The position numbers and the translations under genes were made by a program. This document shows, one piece after another, positions 52,690 through 62,879 of a stretch of 64,000 nucleotides of DNA; the first letter of the stretch is position 1, and the number at the start of each line of letters is the position of its first letter. The notes under the pieces were generated by a model. The model worked only from the letters and a program-made list of their open reading frames with translations, did not search any database and was not told the origin of the DNA. The stretch is from positions 1 through 64,000 of the forward strand of contig CAMAHD010000001.1 of the NCBI GenBank assembly GCA_945834405.1, given 5' to 3'. This DNA is from an uncultured Prevotella sp. (lineage in GTDB: Bacteria > Bacteroidota > Bacteroidia > Bacteroidales > Bacteroidaceae).

Positions 52690-52962
52690 TTAAATTCCTA
52701 ACAAGTGGCGGCGTGCCTGCTCAATAGCGTTATAATAAGAGGTCATCTGCTTGGGAAAATAGCGCGAGAGCCATTCATCCTTGCTGACCTGATCCTTGAT
52801 AAAGGAAATAGCCATACGACGGGGTATCTCAATAGAAGGCTCTCCTTTGTCACGCCCATTGAACCAGGCAGTAGTCCACCAACGCTCACCGGCATTGTCG
52901 GCATAGACTGAAGCAACACGCTTGACATCGTAGTTTTGAACATCAATCTGCATGGTTTCCAA
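52690..52962 (-). CDS. Hypothetical protein
   Basis: Intact ORF in the Tra operon. Confidence 0.55.
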   Translation of the reverse strand: METMQIDVQNYDVKRVASVYADNAGERWWTTAWFNGRDKGEPSIEIPRRMAISFIKDQVSKDEWLSRYFPKQMTSYYNAIEQARRHLLGI

Positions 52963-52970
52963 CGGGTCTA

Positions 52971-53822
52971 TTAACCCGTCTGAAACCGCGCCGACAGCAC
53001 TTTTTTTTTATCATCGTCCCACGAAGACACAAAAATATTATGCCGTGAGCCAAGGAAGTTCAAGAAGTCGCCTATCAGCAGACTCTGAACCTTACCGGCC
53101 ATCAACGAGCTACGGGAACCCAAACCTAATGGATTGGAAAGATTAGGAATGGTCTCGAAGAAATAATTCTTCTCAGCAGACTGCATGAAAATATTCCGTA
53201 GTTGGGTCTCGATACGCTCAGAGGTGTGATAGCCACCATTGCGAATTTCATTCATATACTCTGGAAGCCAGCGCATCATCATCTGAAGAATCTCGTTCTG
53301 GTCGACATCATAGTCGGTCTTGATGGGGACACCCATGTCCACAAACTGGGGTTCTCCCTTGATACCCAAGATGGAGAGCTGTGTGATATTGCTATACAAC
53401 ATCTTCAGAAAATCGACAGGGTCAATAAGCTGACCGTCGAACTTCACCTCCAAATGAAGAAAATCACCGCTCTTGGCAATCTGCTGACCAGCCTTCACAC
53501 GGGTAGCATAGCCGCAATAAGCTTCGCTGACATGACCATACTTCACCTCGTACTTGCCGTAGCGGGTGATGATATAGTTCTGGTGAACAGCATCACTGCC
53601 TACACCGACAACAGCACCAGTGGCAACAGCAAAAAGGGGCTGAGCATTGGCAAGGAGGTCTATGCCGGAATGATTAAACTTCTGACCAGTGGCAGGATGA
53701 ACCTGCTCACCATAGCCAAGGCCGATCTCTACGTCATGCTCCTCATCTCCGGGGAATGGCATATAGAATCCAGAAGCGGACTCTAAGAGCATGTCTTTCT
53801 TTTCTAAATTCTGATTATTCAT
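52971..53822 (-). CDS. M23-like protein with deleted active-site segment
   Basis: FNHSGIDLLA and VKAGQQIAKSG--DFLHLEVKFDGQLIDPVDFL, lacking the usual NTGxSTGPH stretch. Confidence 0.7.
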   Translation of the reverse strand: MNNQNLEKKDMLLESASGFYMPFPGDEEHDVEIGLGYGEQVHPATGQKFNHSGIDLLANAQPLFAVATGAVVGVGSDAVHQNYIITRYGKYEVKYGHVSEAYCGYATRVKAGQQIAKSGDFLHLEVKFDGQLIDPVDFLKMLYSNITQLSILGIKGEPQFVDMGVPIKTDYDVDQNEILQMMMRWLPEYMNEIRNGGYHTSERIETQLRNIFMQSAEKNYFFETIPNLSNPLGLGSRSSLMAGKVQSLLIGDFLNFLGSRHNIFVSSWDDDKKKVLSARFQTG

Positions 53823-53824
53823 AA

Positions 53825-54619
53825 TTACATATGTCTTGTACGTACTACTGCATTATCTTGCTGCTGCTGGGGCATCGGATGAGCGGCAGGGTAGTAGGGC
53901 TGCTGCTGCATCATAGGATTGTAACCCTGCTGTGGCATAGCGTAAGCAGGCTGCTGACGCATGGACTTCAACGCCATGTTACCTGTCAGAAGACTGGCAA
54001 TCTTACCCATCCAGCCGAAAGGCCCCATCATCATATACATAGAAGCCAACAAACCTGCGAGGTTCGTCATGGTAACATTACTGCCAGTGGCATTACCTAT
54101 CATCTGGGGGATGCTATTAAACATACCTGTAAACTGGCTCGCACCACCATTCATCATGGTCTGCTGTGGATAGTAGCCGGTATTCGGGTCAGCATACATC
54201 GGCTGCTGCTGTTGACCACCACCCTGCATAGCACCAGCGGCTCCTGAGATAAGATTTCCGGCAGCATCACGGGCTGCACGGACACCATTACCAACAGAGT
54301 CAACAACCTGCCCGGCAGTATCACCCATTTTCTGATAGGCTCCTTCACCCAGGCTGGTATCTACGACACCCTCAACAAGACCCTTATCGACACCATCCTT
54401 ACCAAGGACGGCTTTCTTCAATCCACCGCCAAGGCCTTTCTTCTCGAATTCCTCACCTAATATATGACCACCGGCGACATCCAAAACACCCTTGCCGGTA
54501 ACGGCGTGGTAAATACCCCAACCGGTAACAGCGCCGCCAATTCCTATAATCTTTGCTGCCTTTCCGGCAATCTGAATCCCGGCCGGGGATTCCAACAGCT
54601 TGGCAAACAAACCAACCAT
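53825..54619 (-). CDS. Q/M-rich membrane-associated protein
   Basis: ORF with probable start MVGLFAKLLES at 54619; glycine-rich hydrophobic N-terminus. Confidence 0.6.
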   Translation of the reverse strand: MVGLFAKLLESPAGIQIAGKAAKIIGIGGAVTGWGIYHAVTGKGVLDVAGGHILGEEFEKKGLGGGLKKAVLGKDGVDKGLVEGVVDTSLGEGAYQKMGDTAGQVVDSVGNGVRAARDAAGNLISGAAGAMQGGGQQQQPMYADPNTGYYPQQTMMNGGASQFTGMFNSIPQMIGNATGSNVTMTNLAGLLASMYMMMGPFGWMGKIASLLTGNMALKSMRQQPAYAMPQQGYNPMMQQQPYYPAAHPMPQQQQDNAVVRTRHM

Positions 54620-54641
54620 AATATATCCTTTCTTTAAAATG

Positions 54642-55385
54642 TTATTTACCAAATGGATAGTAATAAGAAATCTTACGGGCATGACAGAAAATGTCTTTAT
54701 CTGACTCATGCTCCGTACCGCTGATCATTGAGACACGCCAAGCTTGAACAGCCTGATTGTCTTTTACTTCAGTACTGGTCCAATACCAACATTCGCCTGT
54801 CACACCATCAGCAGACAATGGAACGGCATTATAAAAACCGTTTCGCTGCTCGTGAAGGCTGCTGATGACACTATTGACCGTACCACGTTGTGTATAGAGC
54901 ATCTTCATCTCCTTCACAGATGGAACAAACTCGGTCAAACCAAAAGGGTGGGAAGTGGAAACTGCATTAGCCAAAGGACTGCCGTGCATACTTTTCTCAT
55001 CAAAACTTCCACGTAGAGCATAGGTATTTTCCCTTCCGTCATATTTTGACAAGTCACAACTGGTGCCCTGAATCATACCGCCTATACTGTCACAGAACTG
55101 TAAAGGTGGCAACTCGTCAAGACTGACAACGAGATAGTGGTTATTGTCTATCTGCTCTGAGAAGACAATACCGACAGCGGTACTGTCACCATTGGCGAAA
55201 TAGTCAGCAGAACTGATGACATTGCCACTCTTCAAGAGAATGTGACCGGGATGGATATTAAGGTCGATATGCTCATGCTCATCACATGAGACAAGTGTCA
55301 CAGACAACATACAAGCCACTGCAACCATCACACACTTATCGCCCAAATGTTTTACAAAACGCTGTATCAAATTAACTGAACTCAT
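54642..55385 (-). CDS. Lipoprotein with FISUMP/DUF1566-like domain
   Basis: Lipobox LSVTLVSC; C-terminal CWYWTSTEVKDNQAVQAWRVSM...ARKISYYYPF. Confidence 0.6.
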   Translation of the reverse strand: MSSVNLIQRFVKHLGDKCVMVAVACMLSVTLVSCDEHEHIDLNIHPGHILLKSGNVISSADYFANGDSTAVGIVFSEQIDNNHYLVVSLDELPPLQFCDSIGGMIQGTSCDLSKYDGRENTYALRGSFDEKSMHGSPLANAVSTSHPFGLTEFVPSVKEMKMLYTQRGTVNSVISSLHEQRNGFYNAVPLSADGVTGECWYWTSTEVKDNQAVQAWRVSMISGTEHESDKDIFCHARKISYYYPFGK

Positions 55386-55390
55386 ATCAT

Positions 55391-55819
55391 CTAAAATTTA
55401 ATATTATCAAAACTCCCCCACATCACAGCGGAACCGCCATTAGGCAAGGGGACAACATAAGGCTCAAAGCCTCGGATGTCTGTACCTGTGAGACCTCCAT
55501 ACTTACGAAAACCAATGTCAATGTTGTTTTCTGTGATACTGTAACCCTGACCAATATCAGCAGCGGTGGAATCCAAACCAAAGAAAGACGGCAATGCCGT
55601 ACTTGCTGTGACAAGAAAAACACAAGAGAAAGCGAGACGCATCACCTTCATGCGAACCTCCGGCTCACCATCTATGATGTCTGAATAAACAGACAAGGCA
55701 CCGACAATACATACGACTGCCGCAATAGCATAGCATACTGCTCTGACATAGAAAAGGTAACTCGCAACACCCTGTGCGGCAAAACCAAGGGGGTCGGCTG
55801 TTAAAAGGAGATACGTCAT
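55391..55819 (-). CDS. traE: TraE-like (DUF4134-type) small membrane protein
   Basis: YAIAAVVCIVGALSVYSDIIDGEPEV...CVFLVTASTALPSFFG fits the TraE/DUF4134 pattern. Confidence 0.65.
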   Translation of the reverse strand: MTYLLLTADPLGFAAQGVASYLFYVRAVCYAIAAVVCIVGALSVYSDIIDGEPEVRMKVMRLAFSCVFLVTASTALPSFFGLDSTAADIGQGYSITENNIDIGFRKYGGLTGTDIRGFEPYVVPLPNGGSAVMWGSFDNIKF

Positions 55820-55849
55820 AACGATAATACTTTAAGTTAAACAATTATA

Positions 55850-56395
55850 TTATAGGGGAGCCTTGAAACCAAGGGCAACACCCGTTCTGAACAAATCCTC
55901 ACCACGGATTACTATGTCACTCTTGACCTGAAAGAAAAACTCCCAGCCGCGACGCAAAGCATAACTGTGCTCATAGCCTACGGTGGCACCACCGATGAAC
56001 CTATGGGTGTCAGAGCCGCCCATCAAGCCGAAACGGAAATTGCCATGACCGTTACGGTGTCTGACAATACAGGGCTTGTAGGCTATTCCCAACAGCCAGG
56101 CACGGTAGTTGTTCCAGAAACTCTGTTTCGTAATGTGTCCTGCCTCCGGGTCTTCATCATACTTGATGTAGCCGTTGACAAAATACTCCCAGGAATTGTG
56201 ATACTTGGTCTCGTGATCGTAGCCTAACGTGACATCAAAGCCGCGCTCATAGAGAGCAGCGACAGAAAACTGCAGATGATTGACATTACTGCCGGACTGT
56301 GCCTGTGCCTGCTGACAGCCAAAAGCCATCATCACCATGAAAAGCAGAGCTATCATGGCATTGCCAGCGGCACGGAAAATAGATAAATGTCTCAT
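55850..56395 (-). CDS. traO: Conjugative transposon TraO-like protein
   Basis: Signal peptide, beta-barrel-like sequence, position after traN. Confidence 0.65.
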   Translation of the reverse strand: MRHLSIFRAAGNAMIALLFMVMMAFGCQQAQAQSGSNVNHLQFSVAALYERGFDVTLGYDHETKYHNSWEYFVNGYIKYDEDPEAGHITKQSFWNNYRAWLLGIAYKPCIVRHRNGHGNFRFGLMGGSDTHRFIGGATVGYEHSYALRRGWEFFFQVKSDIVIRGEDLFRTGVALGFKAPL

Positions 56396-56418
56396 AACTA
56401 TACTGATTAAATTTAAAA

Positions 56419-57270
56419 TTACTCTTCTTTCAGAAGCAACGAGCTGAACGAGTCAGCAGCAAGGATGTCCTCGTAGTCCAACTGCATATAGATAGTGCGA
56501 CCGCTGATTTGTCTCTCACTCAACTCCAAGGTGAGCACCTTGTCATTGGGAAAGGTCATCTTCTTTAAGACGATGACATTACGATAGCCATGCTGGAAAT
56601 GCTGGCTCTTATCGAGTACCAGGACAGGCTTCAGCTCGACACTCTGGACGTTGGTAGCCTTGGACTGTTTTTTGTCATCGAGCTTCACACGCAGCTCATC
56701 GATGTTAAACCTGAGATTGGTCCTGTTCTCAACACTGAAATCAATGAAGAAATACTCACCAACGCTATAGACATTGTTCAGGCGCATCGTCATACGGTGC
56801 TTATTGACCTTGGTGTTGCGGTACTTAGCAGGGGAGTTCCAGATACGACGGGCATAGCGAACCATATCCTCAGTGCTCATAGAGACAGCAGGATTATGGA
56901 AGGCATTACGCTCGGAAGGCTCCACCTCCTTATCCGTGACAGCTTCCTCCAAACGGGAGGTATAGACCAACGCGTACTGTGTACGGAAACGTTCGGTGAC
57001 AACAGTAACAATAGCAATGACATCGCCGTCGATATGCCCACCCTCCTTGGGCTTCAGACGGATGACATTCTCAATAGGCTTATCACCAGCAACCTTATCG
57101 GTGCTGATATCCACCAGACGGATAGGCTCTGGAGCAGTGATGACAGTGGTGACATTCTCATTGACAGTCAGCTGCTCCATCTCATTGTAGGTCTGCTGGG
57201 CGTAAGAGGCTCCAGCGACCAAAGCGCAACATACAAAGGCGCACAGTCTTTGATAAAATCTGATACTCAT
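56419..57270 (-). CDS. traN: TraN (DUF4138-type)
   Basis: Signal peptide; NENVTTVITAPEPIRLVDISTD...VGEYFFIDFSVENRTNLRFNIDELRVKLDDKK. Confidence 0.8.
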   Translation of the reverse strand: MSIRFYQRLCAFVCCALVAGASYAQQTYNEMEQLTVNENVTTVITAPEPIRLVDISTDKVAGDKPIENVIRLKPKEGGHIDGDVIAIVTVVTERFRTQYALVYTSRLEEAVTDKEVEPSERNAFHNPAVSMSTEDMVRYARRIWNSPAKYRNTKVNKHRMTMRLNNVYSVGEYFFIDFSVENRTNLRFNIDELRVKLDDKKQSKATNVQSVELKPVLVLDKSQHFQHGYRNVIVLKKMTFPNDKVLTLELSERQISGRTIYMQLDYEDILAADSFSSLLLKEE

Positions 57271-57320
57271 ATCTCAAAATATTTAAATCCTTATTTACGT
57301 ATTACTTGACATACATATTT

Positions 57321-58733
57321 CTACTGACCCAAGGCATTTCCATAACTCCTGAGTGACGGACGGCTGCCAGAGGTGGTTCCATTACCTGTACCCCTCAGAT
57401 TCCGAACGGCAGATGGAGTCTGGAAGCCGACGTTTCTGTCATTATCAGCAGAAAAACGCCCCTGAGTGACATTCTTACGACCATCGGCACCACGCTTCTG
57501 CGCACTGTTGACCAGATAGACCTGAGTGCCATACTTGATCTTAGCCTTATTCTTACGAATATTCTTACTGAGCGCATTAGCGACACGCTGATAGCCGTTC
57601 TGTGCGGCATTACTGACCCACGAGGTGAAGCTGGTACTGGTGGACATACCATCGGTGACATTCATATTGCTCTGCAGAGCCTGGCCACCGACATCCTTGG
57701 CAGTCTCACGGAAACTGCTCTCAGGAACATAAAGACCTTCCAAGCCGTCAAGGTCGTAGATAGCCAGAGAGACTTTCTCCAGCTGGTCGTCAATCATCAC
57801 GCTCTCTACCTTTCCCTTGACACGCTGGCTTCCAAAACCGGACATGATACAATAGAGATAGGTGTTTTTCTTCAACACAACATCGTTAATCTCTATGTCA
57901 TCCAGCAGACGAAGACGTACACGGCTGCCATCAACGGCTTTCACGTCCTCATCGACGATAGCCTTAATCATGTTACTCTCCTTCTCATTGACACTGAGGG
58001 TATTGAAGAAATCACTACCTTCACGAACTTTCTTCACCACAGAGACAGCTTCATCATCTTCGTCAAGGGCATTGACGGGTTTATTTTTCTTTGTGGTGAC
58101 ACTGGCATTGATACCAGCAACAGCATCATTGATGCTGTCCTGACGGTTAACCTGAGCATCAGCACGACGCTCGGCATCGGCAACAATATCACCAGCCTTA
58201 TCACGAACCTGAGAAAGAGCCTGCTCAACCTCGTCAAGACGATGGTTGCGACGTAAGGCATCAATCTTAGCACGTTCCTCATCAGAGATGTCCTTTACGA
58301 AATCGGCTCCTGCCTGGTCACGGGCATCACCAGCCTGCTGCTGGAGCTTCTGACGCATCTCCAGATAACGGTCACGGTCTGCCTTACTCTTGGCATTCTT
58401 GGCAAGTTCCTCCAAGTCCTTCTCGGTATAGTTACTCTCGAAGTCCTCTTTCTTCTTCACGCTGTCAATATCATTCTCAATATTCTCCATGGCACTGAGG
58501 TCACGAATATTACCGAAAGTCTTCTCGACATTCTCACGCTTGCCGCCAAGACCCTCCTTGACATTAGCAGTAGGAAGCTCGGCATTCAGATACTCGGTGG
58601 TCTGTAAGTCACTCTGCACCTCGTCGGGAATCTCGGTATGGAATATATCAATAATGAGATACCCTAAACCCAGAAGCGGAAAATACAGAATAGCAGGAAG
58701 AATATACTTCGGCTGCTTGAAGTTAATTTTCAT
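57321..58733 (-). CDS. traM: TraM (VirB10-like)
   Basis: N-terminal TM, long coiled linker, C-terminal VKAVDGSRVRLRLLDDIEINDVVLKKNTYLYCIMSGFGSQRVKGKVESV. Confidence 0.8.
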   Translation of the reverse strand: MKINFKQPKYILPAILYFPLLGLGYLIIDIFHTEIPDEVQSDLQTTEYLNAELPTANVKEGLGGKRENVEKTFGNIRDLSAMENIENDIDSVKKKEDFESNYTEKDLEELAKNAKSKADRDRYLEMRQKLQQQAGDARDQAGADFVKDISDEERAKIDALRRNHRLDEVEQALSQVRDKAGDIVADAERRADAQVNRQDSINDAVAGINASVTTKKNKPVNALDEDDEAVSVVKKVREGSDFFNTLSVNEKESNMIKAIVDEDVKAVDGSRVRLRLLDDIEINDVVLKKNTYLYCIMSGFGSQRVKGKVESVMIDDQLEKVSLAIYDLDGLEGLYVPESSFRETAKDVGGQALQSNMNVTDGMSTSTSFTSWVSNAAQNGYQRVANALSKNIRKNKAKIKYGTQVYLVNSAQKRGADGRKNVTQGRFSADNDRNVGFQTPSAVRNLRGTGNGTTSGSRPSLRSYGNALGQ

Positions 58734-59088
58734 TTGCGACGTCATAATCTACAGGGGTTAGGGGTTTCACATTCTTGTTCTCTTTACGCTGCTGTAAGGC
58801 TTGGTCAACACGCTCCACAGCAATAGCCTTGCGCTCAGGACGGTTCACGACACGGGCGATGCGGATGACATTGAGGATAAACAGCAGAATGACAAAGCCG
58901 AAGGCAAGACCAAGGAACAGCTTCTTATTGCTGCTGCCCCAGGACTGGAGGTAACCGGCGAGCTTCTTGATACCTAAGACCTCGGCGAACTTCTCACCGG
59001 CAGTAACCTGCTCCTTATAGGTCTCACGATACTTGGGATCGTTCTTGTCGGGCATCTCGACAGGCTTGAATAGTTTCTTCCAACTCAT
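58723..59088 (-). CDS. Small TM protein in TraL position
   Basis: One TM helix, lies between traK and traM. Confidence 0.55.
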   Translation of the reverse strand: MSWKKLFKPVEMPDKNDPKYRETYKEQVTAGEKFAEVLGIKKLAGYLQSWGSSNKKLFLGLAFGFVILLFILNVIRIARVVNRPERKAIAVERVDQALQQRKENKNVKPLTPVDYDVANEN

Positions 59089-59100
59089 AACAGATAAACT

Positions 59101-59718
59101 TTAAAAATCATTCTTCTTACGCTGCTCCAAATCCTTGTTAAGCAGGGTACGCCAGTTGGTAATCAACAGTCCATGAGGATTATTGTCTGTACGGGGGACA
59201 CGCTTTAGCTGACCAGCCGTAACCAACTGTCGCATCAAAATATTCGTGCGGCGCTCAATGCGCTGACGACCGTAGTACGTGAACGTCATCTTCTCCTTAT
59301 CGAAGTTGATGGAGTCACAAAAGATAGAGAAGACAGCACTCGTACCCATGATATTCTGGTAGAAGCCTTTCTCTTTCAAAGCATTATACTGAGCCAAGCC
59401 GGTCTCATCAACCAGGTACATGGCCTTGTCCATCGTATATTTGATATACTTGTCATCAGGGGCAAGGGTGAAGAAAAGATGATGGAAGGTCTCTACATGA
59501 CTCTTGGCTTCGACATCCAGCGTCTCTTCCATCGTACTGCGCTGCACAAGGATGGGGACGGTACCATCCAACACATAGACCTTCTTATGGGCATCGTCAA
59601 CCATGCCCTTGGCCATAAAGAACGTACCCAAGCAGATAATGACACAAGCTCCGATGACCATCATAGAGACAATCATCACGAGCTTAATCTTATTTTCCAA
59701 ATTCTTGATTACTGACAT
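59101..59718 (-). CDS. traK: TraK (VirB8-like)
   Basis: MSVIKNLENKIKLVMIVSMMVIGACVI...VETFHHLFFTLAPDDKYI...FYGRQRIERRTNILMRQLVTAGQL. Confidence 0.85.
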   Translation of the reverse strand: MSVIKNLENKIKLVMIVSMMVIGACVIICLGTFFMAKGMVDDAHKKVYVLDGTVPILVQRSTMEETLDVEAKSHVETFHHLFFTLAPDDKYIKYTMDKAMYLVDETGLAQYNALKEKGFYQNIMGTSAVFSIFCDSINFDKEKMTFTYYGRQRIERRTNILMRQLVTAGQLKRVPRTDNNPHGLLITNWRTLLNKDLEQRKKNDF

Positions 59719-59743
59719 AATATATACAGATTATAAATTATAC

Positions 59744-60967
59744 TTACTTAATCATGCTGGAAGCACCAGCCTTGGCACCCTGCGCCACACCCTCACCGAA
59801 GTTACGAGCAGCAAACGAGGTATCACCTTCAGGAATCATCCATGCGGCAAGGTCTGGAACGAGGTTCAGACACTTCAAAGCAACGACGGCAGCCACAAGG
59901 AGATAACCGGCAGTAAGGAAGATATCCTTTACATAGGATAAATAACTGCTCTCTCCATCGGCGACAATCTGAGAAATCTGGTCTATCTGGATGCTGATGA
60001 CGATGTCAAACAACAGCAGGACATAGAAACCGACGAAGTAGAGCATCGCACCATAGAAATGCACAGTAAGATAGCGCGTGAGCCATTTCGCCCAGGCTCC
60101 CTCCCATTTCGGCAAGAGACTGAAAGCCCATTGAATTGGTCCGAAAATGGTCAGCATTCCCAACATAATCTGCTGGATGAAGATAGTAGCCCACCAACCA
60201 ATACGATAGATGACAAGGGACAGAAACAATACAATCTTGTCAAATAACACCATCGTACCGGCTAAAGCTGCCTGTTTGGTCTGCTTCTCGGAAGACTGCT
60301 GTGCCTCAGTGACAGACTTCGGATCCTGTACATCACCGGCTGCCTCCGCTGTAGAGGATGAGTGAATCATCTTATTGGTGGAACCTGAGGAGGACTCTAC
60401 CTTCAACTGTAAAGAGTCTCGCTGTGCCAACAGCGGGGTCAGCTCACGGTATTTCTCTTCGACCTGCAAAGCTTCTATCTCATAGAGGTCATGGGTGTAG
60501 GAGCCGATACAGTTGGGAATATAGGCAAGCATGTCCAACACACCACCATCAAAGACATAACCATCGGAAACCATACCGCGCATACCGGCAATGGGATTGC
60601 CATACCAGAACATCATCACAGTGGCGATGCCTAACGCACGGAGTATCTTCAGCACATCAAACGGCTCACCCTTGACCATCATCTTATAAGCCATGCCAGC
60701 TGCCATAATCAGAGCAAACAAAGCACCCAGACACATGCAGACCTGCATGATCATCCAAAAAGGACCGTCATCACCAATAAAGGTGGCATCGGTCAGAAAC
60801 TCATTGGTGGCGAAGATCACATCATCAATTTCTTCCTCGAAAAGCTCCACACCGACACCTGTACTGGACATTTCTCCCAAGGCATCCATCAGGTCACTGG
60901 CATAGGTGACGACGGTGCAGGAGAGGAACACTACAAGCGTCAGAAGGATTCGTCTAAACTGTCTCAT
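59744..60967 (-). CDS. traJ: TraJ (VirB6-like) multi-pass membrane protein
   Basis: Multiple TM helices with QIMLGMLTIFGPIQWAFSLLPKWEGAWAKWLTRYLTVHFYGAMLYFVGFYVLLL. Confidence 0.8.
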   Translation of the reverse strand: MRQFRRILLTLVVFLSCTVVTYASDLMDALGEMSSTGVGVELFEEEIDDVIFATNEFLTDATFIGDDGPFWMIMQVCMCLGALFALIMAAGMAYKMMVKGEPFDVLKILRALGIATVMMFWYGNPIAGMRGMVSDGYVFDGGVLDMLAYIPNCIGSYTHDLYEIEALQVEEKYRELTPLLAQRDSLQLKVESSSGSTNKMIHSSSTAEAAGDVQDPKSVTEAQQSSEKQTKQAALAGTMVLFDKIVLFLSLVIYRIGWWATIFIQQIMLGMLTIFGPIQWAFSLLPKWEGAWAKWLTRYLTVHFYGAMLYFVGFYVLLLFDIVISIQIDQISQIVADGESSYLSYVKDIFLTAGYLLVAAVVALKCLNLVPDLAAWMIPEGDTSFAARNFGEGVAQGAKAGASSMIK

Positions 60968-60990
60968 ATCTTTTAATATTTATTTTTTTA

Positions 60991-61782
60991 CTAATGTCCT
61001 GTTCCTGTGCCGGAACCTATATCAATGCCGGTGGCTCCATTGGTTCCGCTACCGGTCTTCTTTCCTGCCCACGCAAGCTTCCAACGACCATAGCTGTCAG
61101 AAATCATCGCCCTGTTCTTAGTGAACTTCATACCCTGACCCTCATTATTGCGGATTTGACGGGCTGCCCACCACTTGGCCTTACACTGGTTCAGGGTGGT
61201 ATTATAGGTACATAAGTCCTTATACAGCAGAAGATAGACAGCCTTACGCTGACTATTCGGCATATAGGCCTTATGAGCATTCTCCAAACTTTCCTGAACA
61301 AGATTATAAAGCTGTGTCCAGGCGGTCTTGTCATCAGCAGTGCCGCCATAATAGACAATGTCCTGGATGCTTTTCTTGAAAGTAGCCTGCTGATGCTCAA
61401 TCTTCTCTTTCTCCACAAGCCACTCGACATCCACCTCACGGTCAGCCATATTCAATGCTTCTATCTCAGCGCGTTTCTCCAAGGAGTCTTTCATCTGAAG
61501 GGAGTAAGCCTCCTGCTTCAAAACCTGCGCATAGGTGAGAGAACGGCTGGCAAGCTTGTTGTTGGCAGGATTATTAGCCATTCCACGATAGTTTTTATGA
61601 GTGAGATTGTAATACTGGTCAGCAATGACGCCTCCGGCACCAAGGGTGCCTGAACCAATCTCGGCCTTCATGAACTGGTTCATGACAACCTCGTCATGGT
61701 TATATGTCATCTGAGCATAGCCTGTCATCGCCAGGATGACAGCGGCAGCCAGAAGATATTGTCGTTTCCTATTCATAACCAT
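60991..61782 (-). CDS. Secreted conjugation protein (VirB5-like position)
   Basis: Signal peptide; coiled-coil; ends SYGRWKLAWAGK. Confidence 0.6.
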   Translation of the reverse strand: MVMNRKRQYLLAAAVILAMTGYAQMTYNHDEVVMNQFMKAEIGSGTLGAGGVIADQYYNLTHKNYRGMANNPANNKLASRSLTYAQVLKQEAYSLQMKDSLEKRAEIEALNMADREVDVEWLVEKEKIEHQQATFKKSIQDIVYYGGTADDKTAWTQLYNLVQESLENAHKAYMPNSQRKAVYLLLYKDLCTYNTTLNQCKAKWWAARQIRNNEGQGMKFTKNRAMISDSYGRWKLAWAGKKTGSGTNGATGIDIGSGTGTGH

Positions 61783-61783
61783 T

Positions 61784-62008
61784 CTATTTAAAATCCCTTA
61801 CACCTGTCTCTGACACCTGACGGGAGAAAAACTCGAAATCGGCGAAGTCGCTCATCGTGACATTCTCCAGACCTTTCTCCTTCACGGCGGCAAGCAGCAT
61901 CGTGAAACGAAGGATATACTCATCGGGCAGCTGGATTCCGATGCCTCTTAACGCACACTCCCAGAGTTGTTCGTCACGAGTCAGCTTGATTCTGTTACTC
62001 TCATTCAT
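61784..62008 (-). CDS. Small hypothetical protein
   Basis: Intact ORF in the Tra operon. Confidence 0.55.
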   Translation of the reverse strand: MNESNRIKLTRDEQLWECALRGIGIQLPDEYILRFTMLLAAVKEKGLENVTMSDFADFEFFSRQVSETGVRDFK

Positions 62009-62021
62009 TGTATATCATATT

Positions 62022-62879
62022 TTATATTTCGACATTCTTTAACTTCCCATACGTCGCCCGCCGCCAACGCTCCAAGGCATTACGGGCATGCTCCCCGACA
62101 CTCATCTTCGGTTTGAGGATACCTTTCGTCCAGTAGCCTGTGCGAAGATGGATATACCTCCACAGCAGGAAATGACCGTGGTCAACAATACGCCTGAGGT
62201 CAGTAATCTGCTGATCAAGACCCTGAATGGTCATCAGCAGCCCTTCCGTACTACAAGCTAACGCACCGGTGGCATAGCCAACAAGGGTCATAAAACTCTT
62301 GTAGATATCCTCGGACTTATCACCAATCTGATAGACCATATCACGGCCAATGCAGAAAATGATGGTGTCCTGGGGGTCAATGACCGTACCCTGGTTATAC
62401 AGTGCCTTGGCATCACGCCACCATTCGGTGGCACCGCTGATACTGCTGATGTCCTTGACACCGCTGAGGATATCAGCGGCGTCCTGAACCTGCCCCTGCT
62501 GCTTCATAATGATGCAGGCACGGTAACGCTCCAGCAAATCCTTGATGCTGACAATCTTATTGCGGATGTCATCAGTGGTATTGTAGATATTGATAGCGAC
62601 ACTGAGACTGTTATAGACAATATCCAGTATCTCAAAACAACGGGTGTATTTGTCTAAATGGTCGTTGACATCCTTATAGTCCAAGACTTTTTTCTTGGAA
62701 TTGTCATGAAGCTCCTGGTTAACTTTTTCCAACGCTGCCCGCTGCTGGATGGGACCGCGAATCTTCTTGTGATCTTTAATCATAGCCTCCAGCGTACCAT
62801 AGTCCATACGCTGTGCATGGCAGACTCTCGGAGAGGCCGCCAGCAACAGAAGCAATATGTACAAAACCTTACTTTTCAT
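62022..62879 (-). CDS. Secreted conjugation protein
   Basis: Signal peptide MKSKVLYILLLLLAASPRVCHA; C-terminus ALERWRRATYGK. Confidence 0.6.
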   Translation of the reverse strand: MKSKVLYILLLLLAASPRVCHAQRMDYGTLEAMIKDHKKIRGPIQQRAALEKVNQELHDNSKKKVLDYKDVNDHLDKYTRCFEILDIVYNSLSVAINIYNTTDDIRNKIVSIKDLLERYRACIIMKQQGQVQDAADILSGVKDISSISGATEWWRDAKALYNQGTVIDPQDTIIFCIGRDMVYQIGDKSEDIYKSFMTLVGYATGALACSTEGLLMTIQGLDQQITDLRRIVDHGHFLLWRYIHLRTGYWTKGILKPKMSVGEHARNALERWRRATYGKLKNVEI

